Shown: positions 8,501-14,314 of the stretch, in pieces
How the letters are laid out: every line of letters starts with the position of its first letter
Position numbering within the stretch: the first letter of the stretch is position 1
Origin: JAWLHA01 sp041690535
Lineage (GTDB): Bacteria > Pseudomonadota > Gammaproteobacteria > Thiohalomonadales > Thiohalomonadaceae
NCBI GenBank assembly: GCA_041690535.1
Contig: JAWLHA010000090.1
Coordinates: forward strand, 1 to 14,441
DNA length: 14,441 nucleotides
Direction: 5' to 3'
Program-made: the position numbers and the translations under genes
Notes under the pieces: generated by a model
Told to the model about the DNA's origin: nothing
Database searches by the model: none
What the model saw: only the letters and a program-made list of their open reading frames with translations

Positions 8501-8772
8501 TGGTGGATTTCATCAATCAGCAGGTGACCGAAGGGATGGATTTCGAGGAGGCGGTGATTCGTTCGGGGGCGGTTCGTGCCAAGCCCATCGCACTGACGGG
8601 TTTTGCGGCAATGCTCGGCGCGCTGTTCATTTTGGACGATCCCATCTTCAGCGGGCTGGCGGTGTCGCTGATCTTCGGCATCCTGGTCTCCACCCTGCTG
8701 ACGTTGGTGGTGATCCCCGTCATGTACTACGCCTACATGCACAAGCGGGTCCACAAGATTACGAACACCTGA
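5548..8772 (+). CDS. RND efflux transporter permease (acriflavin-resistance family)
   Basis: Inner-membrane proton-driven exporter of 1074 residues, the normal length for the family, with two repeats of six membrane helices each plus large periplasmic loops. The first helix is at about 22-39, and the first periplasmic porter domain begins IPYPGASASEVEHLVSTPAE. Helix 4 carries the paired aspartates of the proton relay, D424-D425, in GILVDDAIVVVENI. In helix 10 the position that is lysine in AcrB (K940) is arginine here, R980 in GIIVRNSILLVDF. The gene overlaps the adaptor stop by four bases and is preceded by AAGGG. A strong terminator follows 12 bases after the stop. No outer-membrane factor is encoded in the window, so a TolC-like protein must be shared. 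The substrate is unknown; heavy-metal and drug export are both possible. Confidence 0.95.
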   Translation: MKENLGVSGSVAKRFLTTEITPLLALVGLLLGLFAVLVTPREEEPQINVTFANIFIPYPGASASEVEHLVSTPAEQILSEIEGVKHVYSVSRPGMSVLTVQYEVGEDRTAAIVRLYNAIFSKGDWLPQNLGVGQPIIKPKGIDDVPIVTLTLWSEETQVGGFELQRVAHAIEAELKRVKGTRDIYTIGGPDQVVHVLLDPAQLAAYGIALEDLRTALQLSNATRPSGALVSNNEEILVQAGDFLSSVDEVRSLVVGVRDGRPIYLQDVAEVRYGSDQPEQYVWFGTGPAAQAKGIAVQGEFPAVTVAIAKQPGTNAVDIANQVIERFEQLKGTFVPDGINATVTRNYGATANDKAQKLITKLVFATASVVALVLLALGWREAFIVGMAVVITLAATLFASWAWGFTLNRVSLFALIFSIGILVDDAIVVVENIHRHMQMGGKKLLEAIPAAVDEVGGPTILATFTVIAALLPMAFVTGLMGPYMSPIPINASIGMVISLAVAFVVTPWMSNVMLKNVHLHHAEEGQDGWLYRLFKGGLGPFLCGDGGRKRRLGLWAGVLVLIVGSVSLAYFKLVVLKMLPFDNKSEFQVVVDMPEGTSVEQTARVMSELGAYLSTVPEVTDYQVYAGSSSPINFNGLVRQYYLREGANVADIQVNLVEKHARDRKSHEIALSVREPLQAIGRRHNANVKVVEVPPGPPVQAPLVAEIYGLDYQGQIQVAKELRGIFETTADIVDVDDSVEAVATKLILRVDQQKAALLGVPQQSVVAALSTVLSGEDASYLHKANLKYPLPIRLEYAVENKADIQKVLDLRVRATSGGLVPLSEIATVQTTQRENAIYHKDMLQVVFVTADMAGELDSPLYGMFDIFGQLLEKPLSTGERISQFFITQPDNPYHYGLKWDGEWQVTYETFRDMGLAYSVGLILIYLLVVAQFRSYAVPLIIMAPIPLTIIGVMPGHALMGMQFTATSMIGMIALAGIIVRNSILLVDFINQQVTEGMDFEEAVIRSGAVRAKPIALTGFAAMLGALFILDDPIFSGLAVSLIFGILVSTLLTLVVIPVMYYAYMHKRVHKITNT

Positions 8773-8784
8773 TCTTTGTCAAGC

Positions 8785-8815
8785 AAAAAGGGGGGCCTGC
8801 GGGCCCCCCTTTTTT
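8785..8815 (+). terminator. Strong intrinsic terminator after the efflux operon
   Basis: A 13-bp perfect stem (8785-8797 with 8802-8814) made of five A-T pairs, six G-C pairs and GG/CC, with loop TGCG and a run of six T (8810-8815). The symmetric A-run and T-run make it potentially bidirectional. It separates the efflux operon from the LysR gene promoter a few bases downstream. Confidence 0.95.
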
Positions 8816-8821
8816 ATGCGC

Positions 8822-8851
8822 TTGACACTGCCCCCGGTAACTGGCGATAAA
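8822..8851 (+). promoter_or_regulatory. Sigma-70 promoter of the LysR gene
   Basis: A perfect -35 hexamer TTGACA (8822-8827), an 18-base spacer and GATAAA (8846-8851) as the -10. It lies seven bases after the terminator and about 65 bases before ATG 8916. It would drive the LysR gene and probably the two genes after it. Confidence 0.65.
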
Positions 8852-8873
8852 GGGGGCTTGGGACAGACAAAAC

Positions 8874-8888
8874 ATAAACTACACTTAT
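8874..8888. promoter_or_regulatory. Candidate LysR-type binding box
   Basis: ATAA-N7-TTAT, an interrupted palindrome that fits the T-N11-A core typical of LysR-family sites. It lies just downstream of the predicted promoter and 27 bases before the regulator's start codon, a place suited to autorepression. The match is short, so it could be chance. Confidence 0.4.
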
Positions 8889-8915
8889 CAAGTCCCAATT
8901 CGCGGGGGGAAGTTC

Positions 8916-9815
8916 ATGGCAGATAGACGATTACAAGTATTTCATACAGTGGCGCGGCTACTCAGCTTCACCAAGGCCGCCGATGCGCTTCACATGACCC
9001 AGCCGGCAGTAACCTTTCAGGTTCGCCAACTCGAAGAATATTTCAATACCCGCCTTTTCGACCGCACCCACAACCGCATCAGCCTGACCGAGGCTGGGCA
9101 GCGCGTCTACGAGTACGCTGATCGCATTTTCTCCATGTATGCGGAGATGGAAAACGCGGTGCGTGATCTCACCGGGGAGGTCACCGGGGTGCTGTTGCTC
9201 GGCGCGAGTACCACCATCGCGGAGTACCTGCTACCATCGCTGCTGGGCGAGTTCAAATCGCGTTACCCCGATGTCTCCATCCGCCTCACGGTGAGCAACA
9301 CCGACGGGATCGTCTCCATGGTGGAAAACAATACCATCGACCTGGGGGTGGTCGAGGCGCCCGTGAACAACAAAAATCTGGTGGTGGAGACCTGCAAGGT
9401 CGATCGCATGGTACTCATCGTCCCGCCTGCCCACGAGCTGGCCAAACGCGAGAGCGTGCCCATCAGCGAGCTGGTCAACTACCCCTACATCTGCCGCGAG
9501 GAGGGTTCGGGCACCCGGGAGGTGATGCTGGAACACATGAATCGTGCAGGTGCCTGCCCGTCGGACCTGAACATCGTCATGGAGCTTGGCAGCCCCGAAG
9601 CGGTCAAAGGGGCGGTGGAGGCGGGCATGGGGGTCTCCATCCTCTCCCGCGCTACCATCGGCAAGGAGCTGGAGCTCGGCACGCTGGTGGCGGTAGAGCT
9701 CGAAGAGCCCATCGAGCGCCCCTTCTCCTTCGTTCACCAGAAGCAGAAATTCCGTTTACGGGCGATCGAAAAACTGCTTGAATTCGCCCGGACCTACTGC
9801 AGCGAGCATCGCTGA
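8916..9815 (+). CDS. LysR-family transcriptional regulator
   Basis: DNA-binding regulator of 299 residues, the normal size for the family. The N-terminal winged helix-turn-helix is clear (about 1-60): F-H-T-V-A-R, then SFTKAADALHMTQPAVTFQV and a linker helix. The effector-binding domain (about 90-295) has the two-lobed periplasmic-binding-protein fold, with the GASTTIAEYLLP opening and an EAGMGVSILS segment near 234. The start is supported by GGGGGGA six bases upstream. Such proteins usually act as tetramers that respond to a small metabolite; the ligand and targets are not evident. The two genes downstream follow closely (23-base gap, then an overlap) and are natural candidate targets, as is its own promoter. 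Confidence 0.94.
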   Translation: MADRRLQVFHTVARLLSFTKAADALHMTQPAVTFQVRQLEEYFNTRLFDRTHNRISLTEAGQRVYEYADRIFSMYAEMENAVRDLTGEVTGVLLLGASTTIAEYLLPSLLGEFKSRYPDVSIRLTVSNTDGIVSMVENNTIDLGVVEAPVNNKNLVVETCKVDRMVLIVPPAHELAKRESVPISELVNYPYICREEGSGTREVMLEHMNRAGACPSDLNIVMELGSPEAVKGAVEAGMGVSILSRATIGKELELGTLVAVELEEPIERPFSFVHQKQKFRLRAIEKLLEFARTYCSEHR

Positions 9816-9838
9816 GGTCCCGATCAACCGGACATGGC

Positions 9839-10183
9839 ATGAAAGACGAACAAAGACTCCTTTCTCTCTTCTCTCGACTTCCCGAGCAGGAGAAGCTCAC
9901 GCTGGTGGCGTTCGCCGAGTTCCTGGCCGGCCGCTGCGTGCCTGAACCGACCCCGGTTTCCAGGCCCGAGCCTTCGCCACGCCCAGAACGGGAGAGCGTG
10001 GTGGCGGCCATCAAGCGACTGTCGGCTGCCTACCACATGCTGGACCGTTCCAAGATGCTCCACGAGACCTCCGGGTTGATGGCTCAGCACTTGCTGCACG
10101 GGCGTGATGCGGTCGAGGTGATCAACGAGCTGGAGGTACTGTTCGAGAGCCACTACCAGAAGCAGTTTGGCGAAGCCGATTGA
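9839..10183 (+). CDS. Uncharacterised small protein, 114 residues
   Basis: I do not recognise a named family. The product is soluble, with no membrane helix or signal peptide. An N-terminal helical part (about 3-31, LFSRLPEQEKLTLVAFAEFL) is joined by a proline-rich linker (about 34-49) to a second helical part (about 52-110) rich in His, Met and Leu. A single cysteine (C33) is not part of a metal motif. The gene starts 23 bases after the LysR stop and its TGA shares one base with the next start (TGATG), so it is translated as part of an operon. No strong ribosome site precedes ATG 9839. Tight packing and in-frame conservation of the operon layout argue that it is real. A role together with the LysR regulator or the permease is inference only. 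Confidence 0.75.
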   Translation: MKDEQRLLSLFSRLPEQEKLTLVAFAEFLAGRCVPEPTPVSRPEPSPRPERESVVAAIKRLSAAYHMLDRSKMLHETSGLMAQHLLHGRDAVEVINELEVLFESHYQKQFGEAD

Positions 10184-11283
10184 TGCAAGTCATAACCGAC
10201 TGGTTCCGTCGCTATTTTACCGATCCCCAGGCGGTTCTCCTGGCGGTACTGCTGGTGGTCGGGTTCGGCGTCGTGCTCACCATGGGCAAGATGCTGGCGC
10301 CGGTGCTGGCGAGCATCGTCATCGCCTATCTGCTGGAGGGGGTGGTACGCGCCATGGAGCGCCGCGGGGCGTCGCGTCTTCGGGTGGTGCTGCTCGTCTT
10401 CATGAGCTTCATGGCCTTCGTGATCTTCATTCTTTTCGGGCTCATCCCCCTGGTGTGGGTGCAGGCGGTGGATCTCGTCAGGGAGTTGCCCACGTACATC
10501 AGCCAGGGGCAGGAGCGGCTGATGCGTATTCCGGAGCACTATCCCTACATCTCGCAGGGGCAGGTGCAGGAGTTCATCCAGCTCATAAAGGCGGAGATCG
10601 CGACGCTGGGGCAGAAGATCCTTTCGTTTTCGCTCTCCTCCATTCCCAGCATCATCACTCTCCTGGTCTATCTCATTCTGGTGCCGCTGCTGGTGTTCTT
10701 CTTCTTGAAGGACAAGCAGCGGATCGTTGCCTGGGTCACCGGCTTTCTGCCGCGCGAGCGAAGCCTCTCCACCCGGGTGTGGCATGAAGTGGACCAACAG
10801 ATCGGTAACTATGTCCGCGGCAAGTTCTGGGAGATCATCATCGTGGGAATCTCCACCTTTGTGGTGTTCGCCATCATGGGGTTGAAGTATGCCATGCTGC
10901 TCGCGGTGCTGGTGGGGCTCTCGGTGCTGGTCCCCTATATCGGGGCGGCGGTGGTCACGGTCCCGGTGGCCATGGTGGCCTATTTCCAATGGGGCTGGAG
11001 CACGGAATTCGGCTGGCTCATGGGCGCCTACGCCGTCATTCAGGCGCTGGACGGCAACGTGCTGGTCCCGCTGCTCTTCTCCGAAGTGGTGAACCTCCAC
11101 CCGGTGGCCATCATCGTCGCCGTGCTGGTGTTCGGGGGGCTGTGGGGGTTCTGGGGTGTGTTCTTCGCCATTCCCCTGGCCACCCTGGTCAACGCCATCA
11201 TCTGTGCCTGGCCCCGGCCCGACGCCGTGGTGCATCCGCGGCGGGGTTCGGAGCAGGCGGAAACGGCTGTGGCTAGTCGTTAG
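10183..11283 (+). CDS. AI-2E/PerM-family membrane permease
   Basis: Polytopic inner-membrane protein of 366 residues, close in length to E. coli PerM. Hydrophobic helices are visible at about 15-35 and 37-55, then a pair near 65-95, a soluble stretch at about 100-150, and further helices at about 155-180, 215-260 and 275-340. The C-terminal family signature includes PYIGAAVVTVPVAMVAYFQWG and the glycine-rich GGLWGFWGVFFAIPLATL segment. Some members are reported to export autoinducer-2 and others act as sodium/proton antiporters, so the substrate here is open. ATG 10183 overlaps the previous stop by one base; TTG 10180 is an alternative start. The last codons and the TAG stop lie at the first unit of a heptanucleotide array, so the extreme C-terminus may have been shaped by repeat expansion. 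Confidence 0.92.
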   Translation: MQVITDWFRRYFTDPQAVLLAVLLVVGFGVVLTMGKMLAPVLASIVIAYLLEGVVRAMERRGASRLRVVLLVFMSFMAFVIFILFGLIPLVWVQAVDLVRELPTYISQGQERLMRIPEHYPYISQGQVQEFIQLIKAEIATLGQKILSFSLSSIPSIITLLVYLILVPLLVFFFLKDKQRIVAWVTGFLPRERSLSTRVWHEVDQQIGNYVRGKFWEIIIVGISTFVVFAIMGLKYAMLLAVLVGLSVLVPYIGAAVVTVPVAMVAYFQWGWSTEFGWLMGAYAVIQALDGNVLVPLLFSEVVNLHPVAIIVAVLVFGGLWGFWGVFFAIPLATLVNAIICAWPRPDAVVHPRRGSEQAETAVASR

Positions 11284-11423
11284 TCGCTGGTCGCTGGTCG
11301 CTGGTCGCTGGTCGTTAGTCGCTGGTCGTTGGTCGTTGGTCGTTGGTCGTTGGTCGCTGGTCGCTGGTCGCTGGTCGTTGGTCGTTAGTCGTTAGTCGTT
11401 AGTCGTTGGTGGTTGGTCGTTGG
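11277..11423. repeat. Heptanucleotide tandem array, 21 units of TCGYTRG
   Basis: Twenty-one consecutive 7-base units (147 bp) with no indels. Variants are TCGCTGG, TCGTTGG and TCGTTAG, plus one TGGTTGG at 11410-11416. The variants occur in blocks (four TCGCTGG, four TCGTTGG, three TCGCTGG, three TCGTTAG), which points to growth by slippage or unequal exchange of multi-unit stretches. The first unit contains the TAG stop of the permease gene. The strand is strongly biased (no A except in TAG, few C). Open frames through it give a repeated SLVAGRW-type peptide, which is an artefact of the repeat. Copy number is likely to differ between strains. Confidence 0.95.
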
Positions 11424-11444
11424 TTGGGGGTTGTTGATACGTAG

Positions 11445-11469
11445 GGTGGATAAGCGCAGCGCATCCACC
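11445..11469. repeat. Dispersed hairpin repeat (GGTGGAT...ATCCACC)
   Basis: GGTGGAT (11445-11451) pairs with ATCCACC (11463-11469), and inside it GCGC-A-GCGC pairs again, with an AA bulge. Sequences of the type GTAGGGTGGATAAGCGCAG are common dispersed intergenic repeats in many proteobacteria. It may act as a transcript-end stabiliser between the convergent genes. Confidence 0.65.
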
Positions 11470-11548
11470 ACTCACGGCGGCGACCCGGGTGGATACACTG
11501 CGCTTGCCCACTTCACGCCGCTTCGCTGCCCCGGCAACTTACACCGCA

Positions 11549-11569
11549 CCCCCACGCAGCGCGTGGGGG
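11549..11569. repeat. GC-rich hairpin downstream of the phoH-family gene
   Basis: CCCCCACGC-AGC-GCGTGGGGG is a perfect 9-bp stem with a 3-base loop, 58 bases past the stop of the minus-strand PIN-PhoH gene. It lacks a T-run on either strand, so it may be a factor-dependent or transcript-stabilising structure rather than an intrinsic terminator. Confidence 0.55.
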
Positions 11570-11626
11570 CGAGACATACCCCCAGGCGCCGCGTGGTGTC
11601 AGAGCAAACGAGCGACTGGCTGCGGC

Positions 11627-13033
11627 TTACAACACATCTGCCGCGTAGTCGGCGAGACGCGAACGCTCGCCGCGGGTGAGGGTCACGTGGCCGCCATGGG
11701 CCCACCCCTTGAAGCGATCGACCACGTAGGTCAAGCCCGAATTGGTCTCGGTGAGGTAGGGGGTGTCAATCTGCGCCACGTTACCGAGACACACCACCTT
11801 GGTGCCGGGGCCGGCGCGGGTGATCAGCGTCTTCATCTGCTTGGACGTGAGGTTCTGCGCCTCGTCGATGATGAGGTACTTGTTGAGGAAGGTGCGTCCA
11901 CGCATGAAGTTGAGCGAGCGGACCTTCACCCGCTTGTTCACCAGATCCTGGGTGGCGGCCCGCTCCCACTCGGAGTTGTGTTCCGACTGGGTCAGCACCT
12001 CCAGGTTGTCCAGCAGCGCCCCCATCCAGGGGGTCATCTTCTCCTCTTCCGTGCCCGGCAGGAAACCGATGTCCTCGCCGACCGGGATGGTCACGCGGGT
12101 CATGATGATCTCCTGGTAAAGGTTCTCGTCCAGGGTCTGTGCCAGTCCTGCCGCGAGTGTCAGCAGGGTTTTGCCGGTCCCCGCCTGTCCCACCAGGGAG
12201 ACGAAGTCGATCTCCGGGTCCATCAGTAGGTTCAGGGCATAGTTCTGTTCGCGGTTGCGGGCCGTGATCCCCCAGACATTCTTCTTGCCGTGGCGGAAGT
12301 CGCGCACCGTCTCGATGATTGCGCTGCCGTCTTCGACGCGGCGCACCACTGCCTGGAAGTCCTCCTCGCCGTCGAGGTGGATGAACTGGTTAGGGGACCA
12401 GTGGGCGGTTTCAGGCCCGGCGATCCGATAGAAGGTTCGCCCCTCCTCCTGCCAGGACTCCATCTCCTTGCTGTGGGACTCCCAGAAATCGGCACGCAGC
12501 TCGGCCATGCCGCTGTAGAGCAGGTCGACATCGTCCAGCACCTGGTCATTGCGGTAGTCTTCCGCATGGATCCCCAGCACCGCGGCCTTGATGCGCATGT
12601 TGGTGTCTTTCGACACCAGGGTCACCGCTTCGGCGCCCCGCTCTTTCTGCATGGCAAGGGCGGTGCCCAGGATCTCATTGTCGGACTTGCGGCCCGGCAG
12701 CGACTCGGGAAGGCTGATCTCCAGGGTGCGGGTCTGGAAGAACAACCGCCCGCTCGGTCCCACCGAGCCGTGGTTGGCCGTCGCCGGTGCGATCGCCAGC
12801 CCCCCGTCGATTTCCGCCTTGGTGGCGTTTCCCATCAGTTCATCGAGGAAGCGGCTCGACTGGCGGGCGTTGCGGGCCACTTCGGAGTGCCCCTTCTTGT
12901 TGTTGTCCAGCTCCTCCAGCACGATCATCGGCAGGTAGATGTCGTGTTCCTGGAAGCGAAACAGGGCCGTGGGATCGTGCATGAGCACGTTGGTGTCGAG
13001 GATGAAAATGCGTTTGCCGTTACCGCTGGTCAT
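11627..13033 (-). CDS. PIN domain-PhoH ATPase fusion protein
   Basis: Cytoplasmic protein of 468 residues with an N-terminal PIN ribonuclease domain fused to a PhoH-type P-loop ATPase, the architecture called PhoH2 or YlaK-like. PIN acidic residues are present: D13 in FILDTNVLMHD, E40/E41 in VLEELDNN, D118 in KSDNE and D143 in SKDTNMR. The ATPase begins at about 260: Walker A GQAGTGKT (282-289), Walker B YLIIDEAQ with D390-E391, and a conserved GEDIGFLPGTEEEK segment near 319. Mycobacterial PhoH2 has been shown to unwind and cleave RNA, so an RNA-processing role is likely but inferred. The start has AGAGG about eight bases upstream. The 136-base gap from the bcp stop leaves room for a separate promoter. 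It converges on the permease gene. Confidence 0.95.
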   Translation of the reverse strand: MTSGNGKRIFILDTNVLMHDPTALFRFQEHDIYLPMIVLEELDNNKKGHSEVARNARQSSRFLDELMGNATKAEIDGGLAIAPATANHGSVGPSGRLFFQTRTLEISLPESLPGRKSDNEILGTALAMQKERGAEAVTLVSKDTNMRIKAAVLGIHAEDYRNDQVLDDVDLLYSGMAELRADFWESHSKEMESWQEEGRTFYRIAGPETAHWSPNQFIHLDGEEDFQAVVRRVEDGSAIIETVRDFRHGKKNVWGITARNREQNYALNLLMDPEIDFVSLVGQAGTGKTLLTLAAGLAQTLDENLYQEIIMTRVTIPVGEDIGFLPGTEEEKMTPWMGALLDNLEVLTQSEHNSEWERAATQDLVNKRVKVRSLNFMRGRTFLNKYLIIDEAQNLTSKQMKTLITRAGPGTKVVCLGNVAQIDTPYLTETNSGLTYVVDRFKGWAHGGHVTLTRGERSRLADYAADVL

Positions 13034-13169
13034 GACTCTGGCCTCTAGCGATGGTTCGAGGTTCGGGGAGCACGTGGTGATGCCTGCTTTCCGCGCACCC
13101 CGCCTGGCTCCCGTTACCCATTTTGGCTCTGTTGCCCACCGGCTCCCAAGGGCCGAAAGACACCGCGCT

Positions 13170-13637
13170 TTATAGTTCTTTGGCCGCCTGGAGGACCGCC
13201 TCGGCGTGTCCGGCGACCTTCACCTTGCGCCACTCCCTGCGCAGGACACCTTGCCGGTCGATGAGGAAGGTGCTGCGCTCGACCCCCATGGTCTTGCGCC
13301 CATACATGTTCTTCTCCTTGATGACATCAAAGAGCTGACAGAGCAGCTCCTCTTTGTCGGAGATCAGCGGGAAGGGGAAGTCGTGTTTGGCTTTGAAATT
13401 CTCGTGGCTTTTCAGACTGTCGCGGGAGACCCCGAGAATTTCGGTGTCAGCGGCCTTGAACTGGTCATACAGGTCACGAAAGTCCTGTCCTTCCGTGGTG
13501 CAGCCGGGGGTGTTGTCCTTGGGATAGAAGTAGATCACCACCTTGCGGCCGGCGAGATCGGAGAGGCGCGCCGTGGTCTCGCCGGTGGCCGGTGCGCTGA
13601 AGTCGGGGACCTTCTCATCAAGGGCGATATTGCTCAT
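13170..13637 (-). CDS. bcp: Thioredoxin-dependent thiol peroxidase (Bcp/PrxQ peroxiredoxin)
   Basis: Cytoplasmic peroxiredoxin of 155 residues that reduces hydrogen peroxide and organic hydroperoxides with electrons from thioredoxin. The active site is YPKDNTPGCTTEG, with peroxidatic cysteine C46 and the family T43; the matching arginine is R121 in ERSTFLID. E. coli Bcp has a resolving cysteine five residues after the peroxidatic one. Here that position is Q51, so it is missing. The only other cysteine is C100 in ELLCQLF, which corresponds to E. coli C99. It may therefore resolve through C100 or work as a one-cysteine enzyme. A ribosome site (AGGAAAGG) precedes ATG 13637. The gene lies 24 bases after gcvR, as in the E. 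coli gcvR-bcp pair. Confidence 0.96.
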   Translation of the reverse strand: MSNIALDEKVPDFSAPATGETTARLSDLAGRKVVIYFYPKDNTPGCTTEGQDFRDLYDQFKAADTEILGVSRDSLKSHENFKAKHDFPFPLISDKEELLCQLFDVIKEKNMYGRKTMGVERSTFLIDRQGVLRREWRKVKVAGHAEAVLQAAKEL

Positions 13638-13661
13638 GGGGCAACCTTTCCTACTCTGGGG

Positions 13662-14207
13662 TCAGCCCTTCAGCGGCTCGATGACCGCATCCAGATTGAG
13701 GGCGTCGCAGAAATCGAGAAACTCCTCCCGCAACCGGGCAATGTGGGCCTGGGTGGGGATGTTGACGGTCATGGTGGCGGAGAACATGGGCGTGCCGGTG
13801 TGGGCCGCATGATAGCTCTCGGTGAAGAGATCCTGAATATTGATGTTGCGCTCGGCAAAGAAACCGGCCAGCTGGTTGACGATGCCGGGGTGGTCGAGGG
13901 CGACCACGTTCACGGAGTAGGGCAGGCCACCCTCGCGCTCGGGGGGCTCCTCGGTCCGCTTCCAGATGATGGTGAGGCCCAGCTTGTCGCCGAGGCCGGG
14001 CAGCAGGGTCTCCAGTTTGGCGAGGGCGTTCCAGGTGCCTTCCACCATCATGAGAATCGCGAACTCGCCGCCGAGCACCGTCATGCGGCTGTCGACGATG
14101 TTGCCGCCGCACTCCATCACCGGCTTGGTGATGCGACTGACGATCCCGGGGCGGTCCTGCCCGAGGGCGGAAATTACCAGGTACTGCAGGCTCGTTTTTG
14201 TGGCCAT
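13662..14207 (-). CDS. gcvR: GcvR-type double-ACT regulator (glycine cleavage system repressor)
   Basis: Protein of 181 residues made of two ACT domains: about 8-84, with ALGQDRPGIVSRIT, and about 98-176, with ALDHPGIVNQLAGFFAERNI. In E. coli GcvR binds glycine and restrains the activator GcvA, which controls the glycine cleavage operon; it does not bind DNA itself. Both ACT domains keep the D-x-P-G-I-V ligand-loop signature. ATG 14207 is chosen as start; TTG 14216 would add three residues, and neither has a strong ribosome site. The gene is followed after 24 bases by bcp, a linkage also seen in E. coli, which supports the call. No gcvA or gcvTHP gene is in the window, so its target here is inferred from the family. 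Confidence 0.9.
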   Translation of the reverse strand: MATKTSLQYLVISALGQDRPGIVSRITKPVMECGGNIVDSRMTVLGGEFAILMMVEGTWNALAKLETLLPGLGDKLGLTIIWKRTEEPPEREGGLPYSVNVVALDHPGIVNQLAGFFAERNINIQDLFTESYHAAHTGTPMFSATMTVNIPTQAHIARLREEFLDFCDALNLDAVIEPLKG

Positions 14208-14293
14208 GGTGTCCAAGTCGGTATCTGAGCAAGGGTCTGGGCGCCCGCAATCTCCGGGGCCCGAAAAAGTCTACCACCATTGTAACGATTCAT

Positions 14294-14314
14294 CCCCGCC
14301 CGTCGCTGGCGGGG
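14294..14314. repeat. GC-rich hairpin upstream of gcvR
   Basis: CCCCGCC (14294-14300) and GGCGGGG (14308-14314) form a perfect 7-bp stem with a 7-base loop. It directly borders the repeat cluster at the right end. No T-run follows on either strand. Confidence 0.5.

Larger units (their letters stand above)
11424..11626. other. Non-coding spacer between convergent genes
   Basis: No credible gene. It holds two hairpins (11445-11469 and 11549-11569), annotated separately, and a partial second copy of the first one (GGGTGGATACACTGCGCTT, near 11489-11507). No intrinsic terminator with a T-run was found for either converging gene. Confidence 0.5.

Noticed and set aside
11284..11395. Protein with repeated SLVAGRW-type units read through the heptamer array
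   Set aside because: It is simply the translation of a 7-base tandem repeat, with no start signal or non-repeat domain to support a gene.
11489..12229. Long plus-strand open frame antisense to the PIN-PhoH gene
   Set aside because: It is a shadow frame of a clearly conserved minus-strand gene in GC-rich DNA and shows no recognisable domain.
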